Below, in pieces: positions 53,147 through 64,000 of a stretch of DNA of 64,000 nt (position 1 is its first letter; every line of letters starts with the position of its first letter). A program made the position numbers and the translations under genes. The notes under the pieces were generated by a model. The model was given only the letters and a program-made list of their open reading frames with translations. It was not told the origin of the DNA and made no database searches. The DNA is taken from contig NW_024881282.1 in NCBI RefSeq assembly GCF_018691265.1, positions 49,111,122 to 49,175,121 of the forward strand, read 5' to 3'. Origin of the DNA: Tyto alba (Eukaryota > Chordata > Aves > Strigiformes > Tytonidae).

Positions 53147-53525
53147 TCATAGAATCAGAAAATAATAAAGCAGTTTGGTGAGACTTTTCCTGGTTATTTG
53201 GGCCAACTCCCCTTTCAAGGTAAGTCTGCTGATCAGGACCTTCTTCAGTCAAGTCTTGAAGACCTACAAGGATGGAGAATTCCCAGCCTTTCTGGGCAAC
53301 CTGTTTCACAGTTTTAGCACTCTCACAGTGATAAATTTTCCTTACATCTAGCTGGGAGTTCCCTTGTGACAGCTTGTGTCTGTTGCCTCTTCTCCTCTCA
53401 CTGAGAATCCCTAAGAAGGGCCTGTCTCTGTCTTTGTTATGGTCTTTCATTAGGTATCTGAAGACAACAATAACATTTCCCCTTAACCTTTTCTTCTAAA
53501 GGCTGAAAGTCTCAAAATGTCCAAA
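53147..53525 (-). mobile_element. CR1 LINE, 5'-truncated 3' end
   Basis: A minus-strand CR1 whose 3' end is at 53147 (tcatagaatcag). The body matches the remembered antisense consensus: ggatggagaattcccagcct, ctttctgggcaacctgtttc, cactctcacagtgataaatt, and the cttgtgtctgttgcctcttc block. Similarity fades at about 53525. The remnant still shows RRGNRHKL and LDVRKIYHCESA on the minus strand. The family's RKxFFxxRV pattern and its downstream HW box have decayed. It looks older than the copy at 4436, because the 3' terminal region is poorly kept. Confidence 0.88.
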
Positions 53526-54207
53526 ATCTCATTTCAGCTTCAGCAGTGCAATATGTCATATACATGCTTAGTCCTCATATCTGATGCTTGTCTTACAGAG
53601 AGGCAACCTTGGTCTTGAGATGACAACAGATTGCAGTAATAGGTTGGATTAGTAATAAACCAGTACAATGCTGAAATCACTGTGCTGCTATGCAAGTATG
53701 CAATAGTATTTTCAGAAAAGAACATTAACTCCTCCAAGAAGCAGTTGTCTGCTGTCTGGGTTTGATATAAAGTTTCTGAGGGTGATTCTTCAACGAGTGA
53801 CCTTTTTGTAGACACAGAGAGTTGCTAGTTACACTTCTTTGCTTTGGTTAGAGTGAATTGAATCCAAAGGGCATCCAAGTGCCCAGTGTAGAGTAGGGAA
53901 ATGTCAGACAGAATGTGCATCACAGGGCAGCAAATGATCATGGCTACTACCGGCAGACAGCTACAGGTCACCAGGAATCACATCATACTAAACCAGATTG
54001 AGACATGTATATATTATGGGGAAAAAATTTAAGATAATACTTTGTTGTAAAATTGAACGATCTGAGCCTACCCTCACAAAAAAGATTTCTGAATCTGGAA
54101 AAAGAGCAGGGGAAACTGCATAAGACTGCTCTGACTTCTACCTGTTACATTAAGGGCTTCTTGCTGAAGCTTTCTTTATGGTCCGTCCTGAGTCTTATAT
54201 AGACCAA
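53526..54207. other. Unique noncoding spacer between two CR1 ends
   Basis: No gene or recognised repeat. The 91-codon minus frame at 53540-53815 has no motif. Confidence 0.6.
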
Positions 54208-54455
54208 TCATAGAATCATAGAATAGTTTTAGTTGGAAGGGAGTGTAGTCTGACCCCCTTACAATAATCAGGGACATCTTCAACTGGATCATGTTGCTCA
54301 GACCCCTGTCCAGTCTGAGCTTGAATGTTTCCTGGGATTGGGCATCCATCACCTCTCTGGTCAACCTCTGCCAGTGTTTCACCGCCCTCACTGTAAAAAA
54401 AATCCTTCTTTCTATATCTAGTCTGATAGCTAGTTCTGTACTATCCATAGCCATT
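54208..54455 (-). mobile_element. CR1 LINE, short 3' end
   Basis: The 3' end lies at 54208 with the hallmark terminal repeats tcatagaatcatagaatag, then ttagttggaaggg. The minus strand reads RRIFFTVRAVKHWQRLTREV, the conserved ORF2 C-terminal signature with its HW kept. Only about 250 bases remain, so the insertion was heavily 5'-truncated. Its 3' wording differs from the copy 1 kb to the left, so the two are separate insertions and probably different subfamilies. Confidence 0.92.
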
Positions 54456-57400
54456 TTACTGTTTTGCTTGAAGAAATGCAGTTATTCAAATTTCATGCTA
54501 CACTTCAAGAAAAAACATGCTTTATATATTGCACAATCTGAACCATAACAGTTTGTTCCAACCCAAAGAAAAGCACAGAATAAGCACATATAGCGATGTC
54601 ATTTTGAGATTTATGAAGCTAACGTTAGCTGCCACTGATGTGGAAAGAAAAAACCTATGAACAATTTTTCTATGACAGACTGCCCAATAAAATTCAGAAA
54701 GTGTTTATTGTTTGTTATTCATTGCTAAGGAATTTAACATTGACATTTCTACAGTAAATGACCTATAATTTGAAACTGTTACATATCTCGAAGGAGTTTT
54801 TAACTAGACAAATATTAGATATCATGTTATATGTTTGATGGCATCTCTTTTTGTAATTTCTGTATTGAGGTAATAGCAGAGCACATGGTCTGTTTCTCTG
54901 GGTTCTGTTTGGATACATCTATTAACTTCTAAACAATCATCCTGTTCCTCCCCAGTTCTATACTGCTTACACATTTGCATTCATATATGTGGAAGACTCA
55001 GTCTTTTTTCATATTTATTTCTCCATTTGGTTTAGAATTTTGGAGGAATTCTTATTAACTCTGCAGTTATGTTTGTACTGACTGTATCATGGATACTAAA
55101 GCATAACAACTCCTTGAAGGTGATGATATTAATAGGTTTTAAAACCCAGATCTTGTACATATTAAAAATTAAACATATTTTATAACACATACAATGAATC
55201 TAAAAACTATGCTGGTTTTGTAAACTATATTACATAATATAGGGTAAAAATTAGAAACAAGGAAATTCATTCAAGTTAAGATATTATAAGTCATCGAAGC
55301 ACAATAGGCCTTAATTCCTTTGTTCAAGATTGAATATAAACCATGATTATCACTAACTAATTTATAATTTTCCTTAGTCACTTTCAGTTATGTTTAAATT
55401 TTTCCAAACCCTTTTATGTTCTGATGAGAAAAGCCATTAAAAATGGGTTTGGCTTACTTAAGAAGGAAAAAATTTTCTTTGTTTTGTCATAAGGTAATCA
55501 AACTTTATCATGTACATACATAGCTGAAACAGCACAAAAGAATTTAATATTAACTTAAATAATCTTCAGGGGGAAGGTTTTCCCTTGTCCTTCTGTCAAT
55601 TACCCTGCATACTATAATGTATCTTCCAGTTTTCCAAAACCAATAAATAGTTACTCTGTTTGTGTTTATCACCAACGAGGATCATTCAAAGTAGTCTTGA
55701 AAAGGGGAGATAACAGACATTTCTTTATAAAACATGTTGGTTTGTTTTGAGAACTGTTTTCAGAAATTAAGTTGATCAGGAAGAGATTCTTAACCTGAAA
55801 TGAACACTGCATGTGGGAGAATCTGACGGGAATAATGTTAAGTGCTTCCTGGATTCAGGTTTTTCAGAGAAAAAATATACATTTCATTTTCAGAAATTAT
55901 TAAGTTCATATTTTTCCAGATACAATTTCTACTTTTATTATTCTCAGTTAAACAGAGAAGACTTAACTTCTAACCAGATTGAAAGTCAAATGTAGTTACA
56001 AATGCAAAGTATGAAATACTATTAGTAGTTCATAAAGTTGCATTTTCAGAAAGAGGACATTAAGATATTAATTATGTTGTTTTACCAAGGAGCAGGTGGT
56101 TTGGATTCCACAGACCTGAGATACAGATGGAAAGGTCTGGGATCCTGATGCAAAGTGAAGACAGTGGCATTGGATAAGCTACCACAGAAGATAATTGATG
56201 GAGAGCACTTCCATTTACAGTAAGCTTGAGTCTAACATTGCCTTTCTCGTAGGACTTATAAAGAGATTAAATGTGGAAAGTCAAAGCCTGAGCTTTGACA
56301 AAAGCACACATACCCAGGCAGTCACATCTGGCAAATCACAATGACAGAAAGACATTATGAAAGAGAAGCATGTCTGATTAATGAGGAGAGAGAAAAAGAA
56401 GAGAAAAAAGCAAACAGCTGACAGCTGAAATAGAAATCAGATAAAACAGCTCACAAGGAGACCTCAAAGTACAATGAAAGGTGTGGTGGATGGCAAAATT
56501 ACTTTGTGAAAAAGAAGTCCACTGCTAATTTGTCCTTCTGAGGAGAACTGGCAGGAAAAGGAGTCTTTTACCAAAAGACAGTAAAAACAGTCTGACTTGG
56601 CACACACTGTAGGTCAAAATAATATGAGTTACAAAACTCAAAGGGATAATATTAATGTACAAAGCAGCAGGCTAAAGGTCACTTAATTAAATTAACAAGT
56701 CATGCAGGATTCAGAGGGAATTGGGAAACACAAATGAAAACTTAAAGGATCCTCTTACTAATAGTGATTTAAATAAGTGAAAAAGATGATTCTTTTTCAG
56801 AAAAAAAAAAAAAAAAAAAAGGTTTGTCATTTTAAGGTTTGTCCCTTCTTGATAAAAAGACATGATATCCCTCTTTGTGTGACACATTGCCTCCCCAAAC
56901 GTTTGTTTCCCATATTAACCGTTGCTGGATAAGTACTTCAGCTAAATTCAATACATGCCTTTACATTAGCATCTGAGTCTGGATCAGCAGTGCACTTTTG
57001 AAAGCAATCCCATGATGGGCCTCACATACCCTGTTTTAGTTCACATTGCTAAACTGTCTTGACATACACTAATCGGCTCTCTTTTGGATGAAACTAAGCT
57101 GGAAAATGCATCCCAGGGGTTCATCAAATGAGATCCAGCTGCTAACAAGCTTCCAGGCTGTGACACTGGACTAGGGGCGGTCTGCAGCAAATCCCTTTGA
57201 AATGCATCTGGCATGGGCATCAGCTCTCATCACCAGCTGCTGTGCTGCACAAATCTGCTCCCACTGGTCTGCACTATTTGCTAATATAGATATAGCCTTA
57301 GTGTGCACAGGCAGGCACATATATTGGACAAGTGTTAGTGTTTTAAGTTTTATATCATGGGCACTGAAAGCAAATTAAAGGTCTTTGCTGAGCTAGAAGG

Positions 57401-58742
57401 AAAAAAAAATCAAATTAAGGCTATTTGGAACTGCTGACTTTAGACATCTCATTGTTTGATTGAAAATAAGTCATACAGAGTGACTGAGAGACATACATAA
57501 ATAACTGAACATGAATAAAACATTTCTGTGAACATTTTTAAACCTGATATGTAAATAGATTATTAGGTAATCAGTATATTTCACACTGTATTTTCTTGAT
57601 CTTACTGTTACCATAATATTTATCCAGATTTTTTAAAAAGGATTGACTGACATCAAGGCAATAGTCAGGCAAAACAAAGGGAGGAAGAATGATATATATT
57701 CAAATTAAAGGTTTGTTGGCTTCTCTGTCCACATGCTTTTACTCTCACTAGATTTTTCCTTCACACAAATACTGAAAACAGTCAGGGCTTATTCTGACAG
57801 ATGGCAGCTTTTTCTCTCTTTTAAGCATCAGGGCAATCCTTGCATCAGTTATTGTGTATCTTGTACTGTTGTGAGAGGCACTCAAAGCAAACTTGTGCCT
57901 GGGTGAACAGGATAACAAAGAACTACCTTTCTAGCATTTTCTATGTATTTGATTCGTATCTCCAATCAAGAAACACTCACTGCTGTTATAAAGAAGTGCT
58001 CAGTGTTTGTCACACTTATCTTTGGACTTACTTGTGTCAGATGAAAGGTTGGAAAAGACCACAGAGTTTGAAATGTCAGTGTCTCTGTTTTGCAGGGGGA
58101 GAACCTGACTTCCTATCTCATGAAGGCAGTGGTTCTTCATGGATCATACCAAGGGAGTATGACTTGCCAAAGCTCCTGTGGCATAATCATATCTACATCT
58201 AGCCTGGCATATGCCTGCTGTGGTGAAAAAAATTTCCTAGAGGCAAGAGAAATGCTGGTACCCTCTCCATACAAGCACAGGTTCTATAACCATGAAAATG
58301 GGCAATGAGCATAAAATCAAGATATTGCAATTATCTATGCATTGGCCACCACTAATCTGTGCTCTGTGGACTTCAGTACTCCTAGGGAGCACACATGCAC
58401 ATTAATAAATCAGTTTGGAACAAAGGTACTTCTGTAGTGACTTCTGTGATCATTCCCACTTACTGGGCTTTGGTTCACATACTGGAGTTTGTAGCCAAAA
58501 CAGAAGCTATAAATCTACAAATTAAGAGTGGACTAATCAGGATATAATTCATATTAGCTTTCCTTAAATCAATACAGAAGTGTATTAAAGTAGCATAGCA
58601 AAGAACAGAATACAAATATTTTGTAACACTGTGAAGGAACAACCAAACACAAGGTGTAAGGGTTTTACTTAAAAACGTGAGCAATGTGAGCACCACAGGA
58701 GTAAAACATGAAGCTGAAATGTGGATAATACTGTATCTTTAC
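54456..58742. other. Unique AT-rich noncoding stretch
   Basis: No gene is supported. A20 lies at 56801-56820. The segment 56890-57300 is less AT-rich and free of repeats, which could reflect constraint, though I cannot test that. The 120-codon frame at 57840-58202 is cysteine- and histidine-rich at its start but shows no spaced zinc-binding pattern or known domain. A ttttgcag acceptor-like site inside it is not matched by a convincing exon. Confidence 0.55.
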
Positions 58743-59357
58743 CTATCTCTATCTATCTCTATCTCTATCTCTATCTCTATCTCTATCTCTATCTCTATCA
58801 TCTCTATCTCTATCTCTATCTATCTCTAACTCTATCTCTATCTCTATCTCTATCTCTATCTCTATCTCTATCTCTATCTCTATCTCTATCTCTATCTCTA
58901 TCATCTCTATCTCTATCTCTATCTCTATCTCTATCTCTATCTCTAGCTCTATCTCTATCTCTATCTCTATCTCATCTCTCTTTCATCTATATCTATATCT
59001 ATCTATCTCTATCTCTATCTCTATCTCTATCTCTATCTCTATCTCTATCTCTATCTCTATCTCTATCTCTATCTCTATCTCTATCTCTATCTCTATCTCT
59101 ATCTCTATCTCTATCTATCTCTATATCTCTATCTATCTCTATATCTATATCTATATCTATATCTATATCTATATCTATATCTATATCTATATCTATATCT
59201 ATATCTATATCTATCTATCTATATCTATATCTATCTATATCTATATCTATATCTATATCTAATCTATCTATCATCTATATCTATATCTATATCATCTATA
59301 TCAATATCTATATCTAATCTATCTATGTCTATGCCTATGCCTATACCTTTATCTATT
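58743..59357. repeat. Hexanucleotide array (CTCTAT)n to (CTATAT)n
   Basis: About 615 bases of almost pure period-6 repeat. From the left to about 59115 the unit is CTCTAT, broken by short slips to tetranucleotide CTAT and by catctctat. At 59115-59143 the units mix. From about 59143 to 59315 the unit is CTATAT. A small CTATAT island lies at 58985-59005 inside the CTCTAT part. Beyond 59320 it decays through ctatgt and ctatgc units. The open frame across it (Ser-Leu then Ile-Ser repeats) is an artefact of the period being a multiple of three. Confidence 0.97.
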
Positions 59358-62300
59358 TCAGTCTCTGTATGTAAATGAGACTACATATTTAGTATGGAAG
59401 TAATAAGTATTTCCATTTACATATAGGAGGTGAAATACAGACAGCGGTTTGACATCCAATCCTCTGCATCATTTCATGTTAGAGCTCTTTTATTGATCCA
59501 CACTACCTCCTAATGCACATATAGTCCTAATGGACTTATTCTTTGCTCCAGTATCCAGGGAGAAGTATGTAACTGATCATATTGGGAGCAATAGACTAGA
59601 GCAAGCATGTTAAAAGTTAATATGAATTTTATTGGGAATTTTTCTTCAAAGTCACTTGAGGGTCAGGAAAGTGAATTTGACTTCATTGTTAGAATTACCT
59701 ACATTATGAAAGCTAATTGCAAATAACCTTTCAAAGTTGTTTGCCAAGAATTCCCAAGTCCGCTGTAATCTAAACCTGGACAGAGATATAATGAAAACGT
59801 AAACAGATTTATGCATAGATAAAATTCCTCAGGGAGAAAATTAAGGAGGTAAAGATCTTCTAATAGGAATATCAGTTATCTTATAATGGGTACCACCAAT
59901 AAGGAGGTCTAGTTAAATGTAGGTAGCACAGCAGGATGAGGGGAATGAGATTTACCTAAGTATATGGAAATTTGAGTGTTTAGGCTAATATTCATGATGG
60001 GATCTTGGTACGATTAATCCCAGCTATGCAAGTGGGTTTTGCAGTGTTGAATTTGTCCCTTTTATTCTCTGGGCTTTGCATGGGGAGAGCCTCTTTGTTA
60101 GGAAAGGCATTTGTTGTATCTAATGAAGGATCCTGGGATCCTTCAGTTCACCACTAAGACATGCCAGAAATGAGGATGTGTTGTAAAATCTGCATGAACT
60201 CAGGTTTCTGTTGATGGCCTGCAGTTAAGTATCTTGTAAAAGCTTATGGATTCAGAGCATGAAGCCACTTCCTGAAATGAGGTATCATTTTTTTTTTTTT
60301 TTCTCTTGAATTGTTTCTGTAACTTACTGGAGGCAGTGAGGGTATAGGAAGTTGAAGTACTCCTGGGGTCAGGTCAAACTCCCTGTTCTCCCCTGCATGC
60401 CACCACACCTGGGCTCAGGACTAATTTTAACCCATGGATGCCACCTCTCATGTGCACAGGGATTCGGTCCAAAATGGGAAGAGCCTTGCCCATAACCCAT
60501 GTTATCTTCTGAGTGGGAAACTCTCTTTGTCCTGAGGAGATGTAGGCTAAGGAGGGCATAGAAGTTGGGTTTCTAATTCCTTAAGAAAAGTTTCAACAGA
60601 AAAGTACAAAACAAAATTTGAGTAGGAAATGTCAACACTTCTGGTAAACTTGACATCAGCTGAGGATTTAGGAGTGATATATAGATGTGAGCCAATGCAC
60701 TCCTCTAGGGAAGATGCCTGTTAACCTTAGGAAAGAGGCAGATGTGGAGGAGCAATCCATTTTCCCAAGAATCTATCATCTAAAGTAAGCCAGTAGTGTT
60801 GGTCATTTCCTTTGTTGGTGAGGAGAGAGGCTAATCCAGGAACCTTATAATCTAAGACAGGGTCGGTGAATTGATCTCCATAGATGCTCAGTATTTTATA
60901 TAAACTATGGAGGGAAACAAAGTCCCAGCATTCAGGTGAGTAAAGTTACATGAGGTGAATCACAGCCTGAATTAGTCATGAAATGGAGGATAAAGATGTT
61001 ACGGCACAGGTTCAAAGGCACAACACTTATGTATTATAGAAAGCTACTGTCTAAGACCTCAGTTTTTTTCACAGCATTGCTTCTCTTTCTTGCTTAGATC
61101 CAGCTTAAATACAGTCTCCTCTTGTTTCCTCACAATAATACATCAACAATGGCTTGTTGCTGGTAGGGCTTCATGTCATATACTGTTTTATAATGCATCA
61201 CCCATACTCATAAAACTACTAGGAGGATGACATCCTCCTGAAATCCCTTACTAAAATTATATTTTTTTTCTTCTCTAAAGCACTGTGTGTGCCTAAATTG
61301 ACTGCTGAATGTTTTCTGTGGGGATCATAGACTGCAACTAGTGCATCAAAGTCTCTGAAGAGTGGTTGGTGCCACTGCTAACATAAATCAAATTACTGTA
61401 CATTGTTCACTGCTACTTATTTTGAAAATGGGTGCATGCATGACATACTGAGTCCTTTAATGACATACCGATTATTTCCAGTATCTGTGTTGTAGGTTGG
61501 ATGCAACATAAACAGTAATGGTTTCTTCTCTCATGTTGCAAATTTTTTAACAAAAAAGACATTTCTGGATGCTGAAAAAAATGATGCTTCAATCCATCAA
61601 TACTGCTTTAGAATGATGAAACAATGTGTCAGGAAACAAACAAACAAACAAGCCTCAACAAAACCAAGAACAAACCCCCTATGACTACCAGAACAAGTAT
61701 AAGAATGTACAAAAAAATGTGACCATATTTGTAGAAAATCCACAGATATTTTTAGGTTTGCAAAAATGCTTGTCCTTCCTCTTGCATTTCCTTTATTTCA
61801 TTTGTATTGAAATTGACAAAAATAGGTTTTAAACCAGGTTTTGGAATACTGAAGTAAATCAATAAAAAGGCTACTAAACTGTTTTGATCAAAAGAAGATA
61901 GATAAAATTTGTGAAGTAATTCCCCATAAGCACAACATAGGAAGACTGAGTTGCTTTGGACTCATAAATTAACAACCTTCTACATGATCTTCTGGAGAAA
62001 AGACCACATTCCATTCACTTACGGACTTGCCAGGATACTGAACACTTTTTTGTCTGTTTAGTATCAGTTAGGATGATCTTAACAGAATCTACAGCAACCC
62101 AGTGTATGATATGGTAAAATGTGTAACATACGCAGCAATTCCGTGGTCATACAGAGAATGTTTTCTTAGAAGTCTCAACATTTTTTTACATTTATTTAAT
62201 GCTATAGTGTTTGTTTCTAATGATATCATTATTCAATAAAAGTTGAATTTCAAATTAACCATTTTTAGTTGATTCTTAAAAAAAGCACTATAGTATTTTT

Positions 62301-64000
62301 TAAATTATATGCATAATAAAAATAATTCTATTGCAAGGTGTTATTTCTTTAAAAATTTTCAGAGCAGTGATTCTGTTCTCTTCAGTTTAATAAAGAAATT
62401 GCTTCAACATTGTTAAAAAAAATCACATAGTTCCTCAATTAATAGAAATATTTTATGTTTAACTTGACTTATCATATATTAGTAATCAGTTATTATAAAG
62501 CCATTTGATTCCTTATAGATACCATTTGTCAGATAACAATAGTGGGAGCAACAAATAACAGTTATGTTCAGGAAACTGCTGTTGTAATTCCTCATACTTC
62601 TGTTATAAAATATTTGTGCCTGAACTTTACAATAGTTTTATTTCATGTTAGGCATTAAAGAACAAAGTGGACCCAGAGCTCAGCAGATAAAAGCCTTTTT
62701 TTGATTTTCCTGAGAATTTAAAGGGCTTAAAGTGCAGTTACTGCCCAATTGCTCCTTTGGTTGTGTGCAGCCTGGGGAAACTTGTCTGTCTGTCTATTTT
62801 CCACCAAGATGCTGTCACTCAGAACTTGTGTGGCATCCTGCTGTCTCCACAAAACAGCTAATTTTTGTGGAACCACTGAACCCTGCATCAGCTCCCCAGT
62901 CCATCTCTGGGAGGAGCTGTGAAATGAGCCATAACCAAAGTACAGCCACTTGGCTGTGGCTTACAGTTCAGTAAAGCGTTTATCATGTTTATAAAATGAA
63001 TATTTTTTCATATTAATATATTTAGAAATTTGTGTGTGTGGACGCATATGGTGCGTGTGTGTATAAGACTGTCTGTTGTGTTAACAGGAAGAAGGAAAAG
63101 GTCTTATAGTCTTAAACAGTCTTAAAACTATTGCATATTATACAGAATTTCTGGGATTCTAGGAAAAAAAATACTGTCTTTACACACCTTAAGTGGAAAG
63201 AAACAACATTACTTCATAAATTGTCTATATTCACACTGTTGAAAGGAATAGGAAGTACCAGGACTTCATCTGTGATTCACAGTAACAATCACTCACTAAA
63301 CACTGGGTGCAAAGAAAAATCCCCAACTGCTACTGTTTAGAAGTGTTTTCCTGAGAAAATATAAAATAAACTCAGATATAATCATAAAGATAAATGGAGA
63401 TTCTTAGAGTTTGGTTCCTAAGGGGACAAGATTAAGGACCTATGCTGATGTTTATCATGGCTGCGGTTAATGGGGGGAAATAGAGTTTTCCTAAGAGTAT
63501 ACTTAATTGACCCAACTGTTCATTTTACAAAACCAGTAAACAAAAAAACAGTAAACAAACTGTAGGTGTATGATCTACTACTCTCCAAGCACCAAACTGA
63601 AAATAACCCCTACCATTAATTGAAGATAAGGCAAAATTACTGTAATAAATTCTATTCATTTTGCATATTTATTTGCACTTTCATCTTTATCTGTTGTGGA
63701 AAAATTCTGGTCCATGTGACAACTTCCATCACTCATAAGCAAACATGGCGGCTGTGGTGAAGTCAACAATATTCTGTCAGAATTCCTATTACAAACACAT
63801 ATTTCCCAGAGGAACTCAATTTATGTGTAATCACAGGGGAAGATTCATCTGCAGCAAGATACCAGCTCTCTAGTGTAACTTCAGAATGACAATTTTGTCA
63901 TTGAGAAATCAACTGCCAGGAAATGGTTCGTGATGAATTTGGCCAAACATCATGTCATGGAAGTCATCACTTTCGTTGGGCTAGACCACACATGATCCAG
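59358..64000. other. Unique AT-rich noncoding stretch
   Basis: No gene or named repeat is supported to the window end. Simple tracts are T15 at 60288-60302, (AAAC)n at 61633-61652, and short GT runs at 63028-63060. The block 62150-62520 is very AT-rich. Open frames are 60 to 80 codons without motifs. Confidence 0.6.

Noticed and set aside
57840..58202. 120-codon Cys/His-rich frame
   Set aside because: Cysteines are not in a zinc-finger spacing, there is no domain I recognise, and the acceptor-like ttttgcag inside it has no partner donor giving a sensible exon.
58721..59317. 198-codon plus-strand frame of Ser-Leu and Ile-Ser repeats
   Set aside because: Entirely the translation of the hexanucleotide array. 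A period of six keeps frames open by arithmetic.
1..64000. tRNA, rRNA, snRNA or CRISPR-like arrays
   Set aside because: I looked for tRNA B-box-like, U6-like and regularly spaced repeat patterns and saw none. The only regular arrays are microsatellites without spacers.

Overview
This window looks like gene-poor, AT-rich bird DNA. The evidence is the repeat content: four degraded CR1 LINE copies of avian type and three antisense copies of a GC-rich ERV-type LTR family that I recognise as common in birds. I cannot name the species. I found no host exon, tRNA, rRNA, CRISPR or bacterial-style gene. The open frames present are short, lack recognisable domains, or are fragments of CR1 ORF2. The stretch is therefore either intergenic or part of one very long intron.

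Layout. 1-4435: unique AT-rich sequence with a TTC/ATC triplet tract near 1.8-1.95 kb. 4436-4944: a plus-strand CR1 3' end. 4945-9864: unique sequence. 9865-12515: one long minus-strand CR1 copy, about 1.7 kb of recognisable element, split by a 0.9 kb LTR at 11383-12296. 12516-21083: unique sequence, with a GC-richer unknown stretch at its right end. 21084-23135: two LTRs of the same family, same orientation, almost touching. 23136-50880: 27 kb of unique sequence with small microsatellites and a palindrome-rich block at about 28.2-28.5 kb that resembles a conserved noncoding element. 50880-52230: a block unlike its surroundings, with CA-rich parts and a degenerate repeated motif, possibly an old LTR element. 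53147-53525 and 54208-54455: two minus-strand CR1 3' ends. 54456-58742: unique sequence. 58743-59357: a 0.6 kb hexanucleotide array that changes from CTCTAT to CTATAT units. 59358-64000: unique sequence.

No genes work together here. The history that can be read is of retrotransposition: CR1 copies landed and decayed, an LTR then jumped into one of them, two LTRs came to lie head to tail at 21-23 kb, and microsatellites grew. No novel protein-coding system is visible. The best leads are the hexamer array, the abutting LTR pair, the unidentified 51-52 kb block and the palindrome cluster near 28.3 kb. All family names come from memory of consensus sequences, not from a database search.
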